A stretch of 64,000 bases of DNA from Diphasiastrum complanatum (GCA_029204225.1 CM055094.1:13038813-13102812); one strand, 5' to 3'. Shown: positions 22,376 through 33,733, counted from the first letter of the stretch. Notes: generated by a model from the sequence alone, not told the origin. Program-made: numbers and translations.

Positions 22376-23473
22376 CACAGAGTAGGTCGTGTGGTTAAGG
22401 CTCCCCGTCAGACTCGATCCTGGATGGATCGTGAGGTGTTTTCCTTTTCTTCTTCTTCGTCTTCACGTAACAACAACTAACTGCCTTTTTGCTCTGCAAC
22501 AAAAATAAACCAAAAAACAATGAAAACCAAAGCATCCTCATCTTCTTCTTCTTCTTCCTTCCTCGTACATTCTCCACTTTTTTCATCCTATCCTCCTCCA
22601 TGCTTCTTCCTTGTGCTGCCCATGGTCGCGAGCTCACCATGACGGATCGCATCTACATTACCCCCTGCACGTCGTTTTCTTGGTCGTACCTCGCCAATTT
22701 TTTCTCGTTTACGCAACCAATGACCGTCATCGTGCACCGGTGATAATAGCTTCTTGGTATTCGTCAAAGCGGACAATTACTCGGGGTTCTGTGGAAACCT
22801 GTGGTTTCTGGACTCTGGAAGCTGGCAGATTTGTCAACATTTGGCTGGTTTTGAATGCACGCATAGTTTTGTACATTTGCGGCTTGACTTAGGATGTCTT
22901 GAAAACAAATCACTCTGCAGGTCTCAGAGATTGTTGTGATCTTCCACTCCTTTCGTTTCCTCATGAAACACTAGATATCGTGCTTTTGCATGTAAGAGTT
23001 GCAGGAGTATTTAGTCAAAGTGAAGCAGTCCTGTCATTAGATTCCATTGAGATCCAGTTTTCCAGATTTTTTGGCTTCATGATATATCATATGAGCAACG
23101 ATAGCTTTCTAGGATCTTCACTATCCTCGAATCTTTTGTTTGCGCTCTCGGAGTTAGACTTTTGAGCGCTTACAGTTTTCCAAAAATATCCTGGTTTTTC
23201 TATGAAGCTTTGTTAGCAAGTCGAGAAGCGATTACTGGCAGAGCTAGAGCATAAGGCAAATACAAGGATGTTCACTTATATAGACTATACGAGCTCATCT
23301 TTGTGATCTCAGTCGGCCTCTTCGAGATGGTTTGCTTTGGCAGAGGTAGACCAAGTCCATCAGATAGTACATTATGGATTATTTATTTCATATTGCATAA
23401 GATGTTGTGTGACGTTTACATGTTGCATATTTTTTAGTAACTGTAGTTAGAGTGAGTAGGTAGAGAAAGAAAG
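22376..23473 (+). other. 5' flank and probable 5' UTR of the GT92 gene
   Basis: No supported coding exon. It has a (TTC)n-rich pyrimidine stretch at 22445-22575, common near plant transcription starts. A possible 3' splice site, CACTCTGCAG followed by GT, lies at 22910-22920. An untranslated exon with an intron before the ATG is plausible, but neither a clear TATA box nor a unique donor could be chosen. Confidence 0.35.
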
Positions 23474-25375
23474 ATGAATTCCAAAGAGAAACCGTTTTTG
23501 GTCGCTGTGCTTGGTATGCTTATAGTTCTGTGGATGTGCTTCTATTACTTAAGAATAGGCCCTCCTGTGACACACGAAGCTCAATCATTTGATGAAACTC
23601 CCTTATCTCGTAATCAGTTTCGAACGCATCTTCCACAGAGTAGACATCCTTTGGCCCAATCCGCTCTGGATAATGGTTTGTCTGACGAAGACGATGACAA
23701 TCTTGGTAGATCTGAGTTATCACAGAATATGAGAAGTCAGTTGCTGGCGCGAATGAATGCAAGATACCAAAATAAAGACACATCTAACGAACTATCCAAG
23801 CAGAAATCAGATTTCTTAAGAGATAAAGAGAAGCAAATGACCCCCGGAAAAAGTCTACCCGATGGAAGCGGAGATGCATGGAACGAGGAATTTCAACAAT
23901 TGACTGAAGAGCTGCTCGGAGAAGTCTTAGAGGAGCTTAAGAAGGTTCAAAATGCCACAATTGACAGAGCAGATGTTATCGATATTCCCGTGAAAGTGCA
24001 ATCAGATAAAATAGCCGATTCAATGTGTGGTGAAAGAAATGGTAGCGGAACGGGCCAAAGTGGAATGCAATTGAAAAGCGGTTTAAGACTATTCGGCCAA
24101 GCCCTGCATTCTTTCGTCCTTTTTAGTGCATACAGGTTTTCCATTGATGAATTCGTTGTCGTGGGACTAGTATCCGTCCATTTGCGAGAAAAGTACGGGG
24201 ATCCAGTGTCTTCATGTGCTTGGCTTCCTAACGGAAGTGCATATACAGTTGATCTTCTCTTTCAATCAGGAAATACTTCATCGGTTCAAAAAGGAATCGT
24301 CAAATTATTCTACGTGAATGAAACTCTTGGAACCGACTACGATATAGCTGTGTGTAAATGCACTTTCGAGGATCCGGTAGGAGCTAATGCCAGAGGCGGT
24401 TCCCTCTATCTCAATATGACATCCGCATCTGCCAAGGAAGGCTTCGAGCCAGTTGAAGTTCTGCATGAGCTTCCGGATGAGCTTCTATCCATTCAGTTCG
24501 AGGGACCATTTCGTTATGACTACGCCTTCTGCTCCCCTCCTATTTGGGGGAGGCTGCATCCAAAACATGTCAAGGAATGGCTAATATATCATCATTCTCT
24601 GTGGCAAGGAAAGGTGCATTACTTCATGTATGATGCGGGAGGGATCGATTCAGAGATTGAAAGCATTTTTCAGCCTCTGATTGCACAGGGCTTGATAACT
24701 GTTATAAATATAGTAGGCACGCAAAAGTTTCGAACGTTTTATAACAGCCAACATCTAGCCATAAACGATTGTCTTCAACGTGCTAGATTTGTTGCAAAGT
24801 GGGCATTCTTTTGGGATTTGGATGAGTATTTTCAGATTCAACCGCCAGCGAACATTTCCAGTATACTTGCAGAAAATGAAGACGCTGTTTGGATTTCCTT
24901 CGGCCATTTAGTGTGGAGCAAGATCTATTGTAAACAAGAAGAGAGGCCTGACGAATGGGCTGTAGAGAGGATGGCGTTTCATCTGGAGTACCCCACATGC
25001 AGTGAAAAGGGGAGATCTTCAACTTGTCATGGATCAGAGGGCCTGAGGAAGTGGGCAGCCAATCCACGAGCAGTGTCTGTGGGAACGGTTTATAGAACTT
25101 TGGAACCTGAATGGAATGGCGTTGTTTTCAACGCTTCTATTGCCCGAATCAACCACTACAGTGGTCTTGTTGCCTACAATGACGAATCAAACTGTGTGCT
25201 TATAAAAAATCTGAATGAAGTTGATGAGTCGGTGGCTTTGGACGGATGGTGGTGGAAGGATATAAGCATGGCCGAAAACAGTAAGAAAGCTCGTATTTCT
25301 TCCCAATCCTTGCATATCTTCAATTCCAGTTTGTCATCGGACTACCTCAGTCTAAGAAATGTGGCCAGATCTTAG
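23474..25375 (+). CDS. GT92 (DUF23) family glycosyltransferase, type II membrane protein
   Basis: A single uninterrupted frame of 633 residues. Residues 1-7 are short and basic, 8-27 are a hydrophobic anchor (PFLVAVLGMLIVLWMCFYYL), and an acidic, Gln/Ser-rich stem runs to about 240. This is the plan of a Golgi type II glycosyltransferase. The GT92 domain covers about 344-600: YDYAFCSPPIWGRLHPKHVK, EWLIYHHSLW, YFMYDAGG, NSQHLAINDCLQRARFVAKW, then the metal/donor-binding D-x-D as FWDLDEYFQ (D448, D450). INHY (residues 559-562) is the usual late His motif. Several N-glycosylation sites (NGS, NTS, NET, NMT, NIS, NAS, NSS) fit a lumenal domain. Plant GT92 proteins include the GALS beta-1,4-galactan synthases of pectin. 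This one is related at family level, but the FWDLDEYFQ wording differs from the FDVDEYIY type, so a galactan role is not claimed. The ATG at 23474 gives the anchor at the very start, and no intron is needed. Confidence 0.93.
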   Translation: MNSKEKPFLVAVLGMLIVLWMCFYYLRIGPPVTHEAQSFDETPLSRNQFRTHLPQSRHPLAQSALDNGLSDEDDDNLGRSELSQNMRSQLLARMNARYQNKDTSNELSKQKSDFLRDKEKQMTPGKSLPDGSGDAWNEEFQQLTEELLGEVLEELKKVQNATIDRADVIDIPVKVQSDKIADSMCGERNGSGTGQSGMQLKSGLRLFGQALHSFVLFSAYRFSIDEFVVVGLVSVHLREKYGDPVSSCAWLPNGSAYTVDLLFQSGNTSSVQKGIVKLFYVNETLGTDYDIAVCKCTFEDPVGANARGGSLYLNMTSASAKEGFEPVEVLHELPDELLSIQFEGPFRYDYAFCSPPIWGRLHPKHVKEWLIYHHSLWQGKVHYFMYDAGGIDSEIESIFQPLIAQGLITVINIVGTQKFRTFYNSQHLAINDCLQRARFVAKWAFFWDLDEYFQIQPPANISSILAENEDAVWISFGHLVWSKIYCKQEERPDEWAVERMAFHLEYPTCSEKGRSSTCHGSEGLRKWAANPRAVSVGTVYRTLEPEWNGVVFNASIARINHYSGLVAYNDESNCVLIKNLNEVDESVALDGWWWKDISMAENSKKARISSQSLHIFNSSLSSDYLSLRNVARS

Positions 25376-27699
25376 CAGCACCTACTTACTGAGAAGATAA
25401 GTCATCAACTCATGAAAGTGATTTATGATGATGAAGTATTATTTCAATTTCCCTCGTAGGTATGGTATCCTTTTGGCTTATTGTATTACGCTTTATGGAT
25501 CTTTAGCTTACGTTCTGAGTGATACATTATATCCGAGAATAAGGTGGCTGCAAATTGATGAACGGGAACATAATTGAATGACCTTGTAAAGCAAACAGTG
25601 AAAGATGAGTGATCTTCTTCAGCAAGAATTTCAGATTTTGTGGCTCCAAAGGCAGGAAAACATTTATTATAGAAAGAAAGCTGTACTTTTGTAGGGTAAA
25701 GCCAACCTCGGGGAGAACTGCCGCCTGCAGGCTTTCCGCATTAGAGGGAATAATAGCCGACTGACAGGGCTTTGTCACTTGTTTAATATTTGCCTATATT
25801 GTGGAATTGTAGTTGGCTTTTTCTGAAAAAAAAGCAATTAGTGTTATAGTCTTCTGCAAATGAGCTGAAGTATAGTAGAAATTAAAAAGCTGAACCAGAA
25901 GGTTACTCTTTACATTGCAAAGTTTGTGTATTTCTTCCCATTATAAGACAACTACACAGATGAAATCAGATGGTGCATTCCATTCCATCAGGCAATTCCT
26001 TAATGGGAATAAAGAAGTTGCTTTATTCTTTTATACGATATGTATAATCAATGCCAAGATTATGAATCCATATTATAAGCTCGAAAACTTAGTATGCTTG
26101 ATTTTTATAATTATAAATTCTGCTTAATAGAATCTAGCTTAAATTTTCTGATGTACATTTCTTCAATAATACATCATTAAGCAGGGAAATAACGTTATAA
26201 CAGCAAGTGTTAAAGTTGATGGACTTTATAGACTTGTAGAATCTGTATCTCATGCATGTATGTAGCCTATTTCATGTACTAATTTGGAGTTTAATATTAG
26301 TATCATTATAATGTTTTTTTTCCTTGTTTGTAGCTCATTTTAAAATTGGTGATAGATGTTAAATATTTGGGCATCATCTACATGTTGCATTCTCAATTTT
26401 TAATCATCAATTTTTCTATTCTTAGGAAAAGGAAAGATTTCTTTTAGTTTGTTAGTCTGGTTCGTTGCAATCTTTTAAAGAATGCTTAATCCAGATGGTT
26501 GGATGGATTGACCCTTTTAGGGAATACTTTACAACACACTACATAGAGAGTGGCCCATTTGTGGCTGAGGTGGATTAGATCTCAAGTTGAAAGTTACAAG
26601 CTTTTGATTTTATATCGTTGGGGTAATCTTTTCCCACAACCATGTAACTTCCATGGAGAATAATGTATGATTTATGTGCTGATGACTAGTGCCACATGGG
26701 GCATGAGTGTCTTTGGGGTGGAGATTATGTTATCTATTGCAACATCTCATATTTTGAATGGAAGTGTGAGAAGTCCAACAAGGACTTTAAAATTTAAATA
26801 TTTGACCAAATATAAAATGCAGCAAAAAATCTACATTATTGATCTATGATTAAAAAATTTGTGACTTTTTGATAAGATGGAATCCCTAAAAGTTGATGCA
26901 TATATCAAGGGATTAAATTTGTGGCCACTTTGAGGAAAAAGAATCCTTTTCAAGTTTTGTTACACTTAAGGAGGCGAAAAACAATCTTCTCAATTTTGAA
27001 ATCAAAGCATAATCTCTCGACTTTTTCAATTGCAAAATTATCAACGTGTCATTTTTTGTGAATAATTAAGTTATAAGATTCATTAAAGTTTATTGTAGCA
27101 CTAATATTTTTAACCATTTCGCGCTTTGCCCGATCACATACATTTATGTTGTACATTAGAAGAAAAGTTTGTGCTAGGTTGCCAAATTTCCTTACAAGTA
27201 AGATACTACATTATTTGCATGATATTGGCAAACCATGTTAATATTTTTGCTTTGCATTTCATTTATCTTTAGTTGTTCTCGCATGTAGCGTAAAGTATAT
27301 GTTTACCTTACGGCAAAAAACAATGACCTCCAACTTTACAATTAGAATCATAATGCATATAATTTTGGATTCTCTTCACAAGTGTCATCTTGTGGAGCTT
27401 TTAAGCCAAAGAGTAAGGATGCAAGTTAGTATACTTTGATGTGACTCTAGGGTCGACGAGCCACTTTGATGTGGCTAGTGTTGAAGAGTAAGGATGCAAG
27501 TTTTGATGTTGACACTATAGTGTCACCAAGCCATTATATATAAGGTGGCATTGTATCATTTTTCAATGTTCAGATCTTTACATTTAAACAGTAATTTCTT
27601 GTCATTTCATGGTACATTACTTTTACATTATCATAAAAAAAAATTGTGATCTCATGGTACATTCTTGCAAAAGTTCATGTCATTTGGCCAAAGGTTGTT

Positions 27700-27701
<2 letters not shown>
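25376..27701. other. 3' flank of GT92 gene, then gene-free spacer
   Basis: No second gene. The first 800 bases probably hold the 3' UTR; AATAAAG at 26009 and AATAATA near 26165 are weak poly(A) candidates. The rest is AT-rich, with open stretches at 25915-26127 and 26667-26849 that resemble nothing. A partial direct duplication (AGAGTAAGGATGCAAGTT) occurs at 27410 and 27485. Confidence 0.5.

Positions 27702-27770
<69 letters not shown>
27702..27770. repeat. (CT)n microsatellite
   Basis: About 34 CT units, uninterrupted. Confidence 0.97.
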
Positions 27771-27772
<2 letters not shown>

Positions 27773-28479
27773 CATGAATCTTACTTTGTATATGCTACCT
27801 TCACTTTTCGAACTCTGTACATTACAATTTTCAAATAGTTATTCAATTCTATGACATTTAGACCATGTGAGTACAAACTTACATATATATTTTACCCTAC
27901 AAACCAACGATCTGCCTCCTTGGATTCTCGGTGAACTTCTGATGTATGTTTTGAAGCAGAATCTACTATTTTGAATGCTTGTCCTTGACATTTTTACTTC
28001 TATTTATGTGTAGCAAAATGAATATCGTTTACAAGTGCTGCATTTGCTTGACAATAATACACTCTTTGCATGTAGGTTGCCACCCATTTATAAGGTAACT
28101 TTATGCACGTTCTATATGTGCAAGTTTGATGTAGGAGGTCGCACTTCGGAGAGACATGTTTTGTGCCCTACTGCTACTGAAATTTTAGTATTTTGTTATT
28201 AACTTTGAACGGTAATTTCCAGCAGGGTTTATAAGTGTTTTTGTAGCTTTCTACTTGGCTTCAAGGCTACGTACAATCCAGCTACTTCCAAAGGTCTGTT
28301 TCTGCCCAATACCATTGCTTCTTTCAAAGTTCTTTCGTACATACTATGTTAGGTTTTATAAACCTCGTCAATATGGGATTCCATATCCAGTTACATATCA
28401 TAGTGAAGCATAACCAAATAAAGATAAATAGACTACTTTTGTCTACATACAACTGATAGGCTAATTACTTGTATGGGTA
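27771..28479. other. Gene-free spacer
   Basis: AT-rich; no gene, repeat array or element motif recognised. Confidence 0.5.
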
Positions 28480-29362
28480 ATGCATCTGGTAATAATGCTC
28501 AAATGACCTACAAAATTAGGGTTTGATTGTGCAAAAAGTACAAAAAGGACCAAGAGTGGATCCTAATTTGATCCTCAAGAGGGATTGGTTGTCAGATTAC
28601 TTGATCTATCAATCTACTTGAGATTAAGATCAATCTAGATCAAGAACAAAATCCTAACAAGAACAAATAGAGAGAATACTCAAAATTGCTTCCAAAACCA
28701 AGATTGTTGTCTCACATTGATTATGGCCAAATGTGGCTCTATATATACAATAAGTGGGAACTTGTGGTACTGATCATCCCTCTGATCCCACATGTGTGAA
28801 GGTGCTTTGTCATATGATGATTCATCATGCAAAACTGACACTTGGACAAAACCTTCTATTTTGAGCATTTTTGGTCCATTTCCTTCTATATGGAGATCTA
28901 CTTGGAAATCTTCTAGAAGTCAAAATTTGCCTACTTCAGCTTATTCCACACATGTGAGCTGTCCTCTACACATGTGATATGACACCTAACCAAAGGATGT
29001 GGCTCATGCAATCAATAGATTGATGCCATGTGTCATATGTCTAGAAAACTAGTTTTTTGGCCTTTTTAGCCACTAGAACTTGAATTAAATCATATGTACA
29101 ACCTATATAATTATGGTACATGACAAGTACACTATTTTCACACATGGGAACAGGCTCCACACATGTGTGTTTATCTATATACAAGATTTTTGGCCTCTAC
29201 CAAGCTTATTTTTGCATTTTTCACACTCCTCAAAAATCTAGCTTGGTAAATCTAGCTTGATGGAAAACATGATGATCTTGAACTTGACTCCATGGGCTGA
29301 ATTGGTCTTTGTTGGTTCAAAAGGTGTGAAGATCAGCCAATGAGCTTGATGTTGATTTGAAA
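28480..29362 (-). mobile_element. Possible LTR of the minus-strand copia remnant at 29363-30729
   Basis: On the minus strand a TATA-like TATATATAGAGCC (28738-28750) is followed by a pyrimidine-rich leader (CTCTCTATTTGTTCTTG), the usual look of an LTR promoter. Its place after the coding remnant in minus sense suits a 3' LTR. Several CACATGTG palindromes lie at 28789-29168. No second LTR copy or TG...CA pair was found, so this is tentative. Confidence 0.35.
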
Positions 29363-30256
29363 TCACCATATCCATGATAGTGCTTCTTTGATGTTGACAT
29401 CTTTGATGAGCTTGAGAGCTTTGCACCATCCTAGCACCTCCAAAATTGATTCCTTCCAATTTTCATGTAGATGCTTGACCTTGAGGCTTGCTGCTTCTTC
29501 ATGTGCATGCTCCTTCATGAGAAAATAAAGATTTCTTCTTGATTTATTAGGATCACAAAGATCTAACATCATGTTACCACGATCTAGAGAATTAGACTCA
29601 TCCAAATTGGCAAGACTATGCATGCTATAATAACAAAGTGTTTGCATCATATCTTCATGCTTGTTTACCATGCTAATCTCAGATCCAATGAGGCTAAATA
29701 CTTCATTATGGAGATAAGTGTCTTTATAAGATGATTCACTTACTCTCATAAAGAGTTTACAATTTGCCTCAATACAAATTTTCAAACTATGAGTGAACAA
29801 ATCACTTTTGCTCTTACATGACTTAAGAGCATACATTTGATGAAATAACCATTTGCTTTCTAATTGATTTGAAATCAATTTCAACCTTTTAAGAACATCA
29901 TCTATGTTCTCAAGAGAGACTTCATACTCAACTAGTATGGCTTTACTCCAATTTTGAGATGCAATGATCTCACTAAAGCAAATTGATTTATCAAATGACA
30001 TAAGAGAAGTAGGTATGTGATGTATACAACATGAGATATGCTCCTCTTTCCCTTGAAATGTGAGCCACATGGACTCAACCATATTTCTTGAGTTTCTTTT
30101 TGGAATCACAATTTGAGAAGGTCTCTCCTCCTCAATCCTTGGCACACTTGAACCTTGAGAAGGATTATCCTCCTCAATCCTTGGCACATTTAAACCTTGA
30201 GATGACTCCTTAAGATCCTCTTCATGGTGCTCCTTTTTTATGGAAATCCGCTCCAT
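29363..30256 (-). pseudogene. copia pre-RT linker fused to unknown module (second copy)
   Basis: An open frame of 297 residues. Residues 1-110 look like a copia linker: basic start, two PRIEE.NPSQ repeats, IPKRNSRNMVESMWLTF, and FDKSICFSEIIASQNWSKAI then LVEYEV, like the EP..FEEA..S..W..AM.EE segment that starts copia RT. The RT does not follow. Instead the frame runs into unknown text: SKWLFHQMYALKSCKSKS, EANCKLFMRVSESSYKDTYL, HNEVFSLIGSEI, LCYYSMHSLANLDESNSLD. The same text, diverged, occurs in the frame just upstream (30238-30729). It ends EVLGWCKALKLIKDVN, in part resembling copia RNase H endings (GA.ML.D..TK has no match). The function of the module is unknown. Confidence 0.5.
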
Positions 30257-30729
30257 GTCTCATAATGATCACAACAAGTATGACCATTCAATATGCACTT
30301 CCTATGATTATCAAGATTACTTATGCTAGAAACATAAGTCCAAAAATCACCACAACTTGGCATGATTTTTCCAATATTGAAATCAAAAGGTATTTCCATC
30401 TCAATAAGGCTAACTACTTTCTTATGGATATAAGTGTCCACTTTGGATGCTTCACTTATTCTCTTAAGAAGTTTACAACTTGCCTTTAAGATTGAAAACT
30501 TACAATTTTCATCTTTATGAATGAACACATCATTCATGATATTATTGAGACCAAAAGATCCTACATTATGAAGATATTTCCATTTTCTTGACTTCATAAC
30601 TAATGTAAGCTTACAAGGAAAACATATTTTGCTATCTTTTAAGGCATCACACTCAACTAGTATTGCCTTAATCCACCTTTGAGATACAAAAATCTCTTCA
30701 AAGCAAAATGGTTCTTCATAAGTTGACAT
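30238..30729 (-). pseudogene. copia RT start fused to unknown module (first copy)
   Basis: An open frame of 163 residues. It starts MSTYEEPFCFEEIFVSQRWI and KAILVECDALK, a copia RT N-terminus. It then continues in unknown text parallel to the neighbour frame: KASCKLLKRISEASKVDTYI against EANCKLFMRVSESSYKDTYL, HKKVVSLIEMEI against HNEVFSLIGSEI, and ISNLDNHRKCILNG. It ends at a TAA that overlaps the start of the next frame by 19 bases. The two frames therefore form a direct duplication of about 500 bases. Confidence 0.5.
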
Positions 30730-30782
30730 GATAGCATAAATGAAACTATTATCTCACTTGCTACACTTTTTGGATGGGATCT

Positions 30783-31255
30783 ATGAAAATTGGATGTCAC
30801 TAATGTATTATTGAATGGAGATCTTGAGGCGGAAGTATTCATGGAGCAACCCGAGAGCTACATCTCTCATGAAAAACTAAATCATGTTTGTTATTTGAAA
30901 AAGAGTTTGTATGGGCTTAAGCAAGCACCAAGGAGTTGTTATGCTAAGCTTAACACTTTTTTACTCTCTTCAAAATTTTGTTATGAGTGAGTATGGTCAT
31001 TCACTTTATTATAGATTTGCTGGAAATTATGTTACTATTATCATAATCTATGTGGATGATATCATATTCAATGGAGGCAACAATCAAGATATAGATGATA
31101 TCAAGATTGCACTCAAGAAGGAGTTTGAGGTGCATAAGTATTTAGAACCTCTCAATCTACATTCATATGTCAAGAGAAGTATGCTCATTCTATTCTAAAA
31201 AGATTTCATATAGTAGATGCAAAGTCTTGTGACATTGAAAGACCATACTTGGATT
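30783..31255 (+). mobile_element. copia RT fragment on the plus strand
   Basis: KLDVTNVLLNGDLEAEVFME, QPESYISHEKLNHVCYLKKS and LYGLKQAPRSCYAKLNTFLL are copia RT. After a shift come AGNYVTIIIIYVDDIIFNGG (catalytic YVDD present) and IKIALKKEFEVHKY. A last piece is ILKRFHIVDAKSCDIERPY. The text is cut near 31255 where the leader of gypsy-2 begins. It points away from the minus-strand RT start at 30729, only 54 bases to the left. Confidence 0.9.
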
Positions 31256-32181
31256 GACATACCCCTGCATGACTGGCAGCAGCTCCAGGGTACTGTCACA
31301 GACCTGCATAGAAGCCTGCGAGAGTTAGTTCCAAGCAGATTGTAAAAATCAGAGAAAAATCATAAAAAAATTCAAAAAACCCTTGAAAAAATCCAAAAAA
31401 ATTCAAATCTTCATAAGAACTCTTGCAGAGCCTTCTGAAGTTCCATCTCAGTGAGACCAGGACACATAGAAGCTTGCGAGAGTTAGTTTGATGATTAAGT
31501 GCCTGTGCGAGAGTTCCCAGTGAAAAAAAGACGGGAAAGTACCAGTGAACCCTTGCAGACAGTGAAATTTTCAATTCCAGTGGTCAAGAACTCTGGCAGA
31601 GGATTCTGAAGTTCCATCTCAGTGAGACCAAGACATAGAAGAGCTTGTGAGAGTTAGTTTGATTTCAGTGAGCAGAAAATTGGATTTAAGTGCAAAAAAA
31701 TCACTATAAAGTGAAGATCCAGCAAATCCTTCCAGTAAGAACTCTCGCAGACCCTCTCAATCGATTTAGAATGTCAAATTACATCAGTGAGAAAGCCTGC
31801 GAGAGTTAGTATGAAGATCTGGTGAAGATCAAGCACAAAAAGTGATTTTGAACCCTCACAGACAGTGAAATTTTCACTCCTTGCGAGAGTTAACTCTCGC
31901 AGAGAATTCTATAGTGAGATCTAACCCAGATCCAGCTACTGTGAAGCTTGCGAGAGTTACTTCCCAGAGATCTAAAAGATATCAAGTTTCTTACCTGCAA
32001 TAACAGCTAAACAACCCTCGCACAAGATAACCCTCGCAGACCAGATTAGTGAAAAGATCTGCATCAGATCCAGCTACTGTCAAAATCTTAGGTCAATCAG
32101 TGCAAGGAGTAAAAAGTTATCAAGGAAAAACCACCGTAAAAGGCCTAAAAATCATTCCGGCCGATCAGATCGATCAGATCC
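31256..32181 (+). repeat. Leader/LTR region of gypsy-2 with GCGAGAGTTA motif on both strands
   Basis: GCGAGAGTT(A) occurs on the plus strand at 31318, 31476, 31507, 31799, 31883 and 31950 (variant at 31647). Its complement AACTCTCGCAG or a close variant occurs near 31416, 31588, 31739, 31891, 32013 and 32029. At 31883-31900 the two meet as a perfect palindrome GCGAGAGTTAACTCTCGC. A longer unit (TTCTGAAGTTCCATCTCAGT and following text) is repeated at about 31435 and 31605. The motif occurs again at 38573, past the other end of gypsy-2. No primer site was recognised. Confidence 0.7.
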
Positions 32182-33720
32182 TTGAAGATCCAGACTGCAT
32201 CCTACTGTATAAGTAAGATCCAATCACCTTGGAACCCACCATCTGATGAATCTGAGATCGGGATGATCAATAGCACGAAGGATAGCAAATCGGGCACCAC
32301 ACCTTCCCAGATTAGCAGCTGTGCAACAAGAGGCAGAATCGGAACCAGCACCAATGGATCCAATGGGCCAATTGTCGCACCCTTGCATGCAATTCGGAGA
32401 GCACCACGGATGGAGATACCAAAATACGACGGATCATCAGATCCCATCCGATTCCTCCATATCTATGAGCAAGCTTGTAAAATCTACGGCGAACGGACAC
32501 CTGCAGAGAAGCTGATGCTATTTCTTATGTCCTTGCTTGTAGTGGCTTTTCAACCTGTCAGAGGAAGAGAAATCCACCTGAGAAGCGATTAAAGCGGCTC
32601 TCATTACGTGCTTTAAACCAAGAAAGTTCCTAGAAGACCCGTTTCTCTTGCTAAGCAAAGTCAAGTTGGGAAAACGAGAAAGGGTCCGGGACTATATTGA
32701 ACGGGTCAAAAATCTACGATCCGAGTGCAGTGCAGCCCTGACTCTCGATCATGCGGTGATCATGTGGTTCCTAGCCGGATTACCACGAAACATCAAAAGA
32801 GAATTGAAACGATGGGAGCAGTACGCTACTCTGCAAGAAGCTATGGAAGATGCCATCAGGGAAGAGGATGAGGGATTTGATGACGAATATCCTTCCACCC
32901 ACACTCCTACTCCCTCGATCACATCATCATCATCAAACGCATCCGCTCTATCCACAGAACTGCTGTTGGAGCAAATGACAAAATTACACAAACAGCAGAT
33001 GGAGCAACTTACGGCGCAGTTTGACTAACTGAAGGCCTTTCAAGGAACTGTAGTAGTAACTCCACATCAACAGGAACCAAACTAGTTGCAGTATCCTCGA
33101 CGAGAAAATGTATGGTGTTCAGTATGCACGCAAAACCATACAGCGAACGAGTGTCCAGTCCTAAAGCAAAATCTGAGACTGACACATAGATTCTGCCATC
33201 TGTGCAATGGAACATCGCACGATATGGCATTTTGCCCGTTTACCCCCACGATTGTTCAACAGAAGAGAAGTCCTTATCAGACTTCTTATCCTTATCATCA
33301 AGGGGCACCTAACGCGGCCCCAAGGTACGACACACCCAATCAACCACAACGCATGGCCTTACCTGCTCCACCAGGGCTAGCCAATCAACGAGTAGCCCAT
33401 GTAAACCTGACAACAACGGAACAAGAAATGCAAATGCCACCTCAACCTGAGCAGCAGCAGTGGTACGGACCAGATGAACCATTTATGGATCCTGCCATAA
33501 ATGAATATGTTTCGGCCTATGCAGCTCAAACTCAACGCCAAGGTGGAAGAAATTACGGCTGCTACGGATGCGACGAGGGACATAGAATTGCATAATGTCC
33601 CTACAAGGGACAATATACAACCTCCTACCGGGATTGCGGTTATGGACACTGTTTCAAGAATTGTCCATTTAAACCTGGAACCAGTGCACCTCTTAACCTC
33701 ATTTCCATACAGCAATCAGC
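32182..33720 (+). pseudogene. gypsy-2 gag with several zinc knuckles
   Basis: RRAPRMEIPKYDGSSDPIRF and HIYEQACKIYGERTPAEKLM, then after a shift near 32545 ALITCFKPRKFLEDPF, LSKVKLGKRERVRDYIERVK and WFLAGLPRNIKRELKRWEQY: a retrotrans_gag domain. After TAA 33026-33028 and TAG 33083-33085 the same frame gives CSVCTQNHTANEC and CHLCNGTSHDMAFC. At 33596 and beyond it gives a CYGC...CPYKGQ stretch and CGYGHCFKNC. Three to four Cys/His knuckles is more than most gag proteins carry. Confidence 0.9.
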
Positions 33721-33733
33721 AGTTCCAGCGGGG

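Noticed and set aside
22395-22776. Several overlapping open frames before the GT92 gene
   Set aside because: They come from a pyrimidine-rich stretch (poly-Lys/Arg on one strand, poly-Phe/Ser on the other) and lack domains; more likely 5' UTR or promoter.
32312-32500. Minus-strand open frames within gypsy-2 gag
   Set aside because: Shadows of the gag coding strand, without own motifs.
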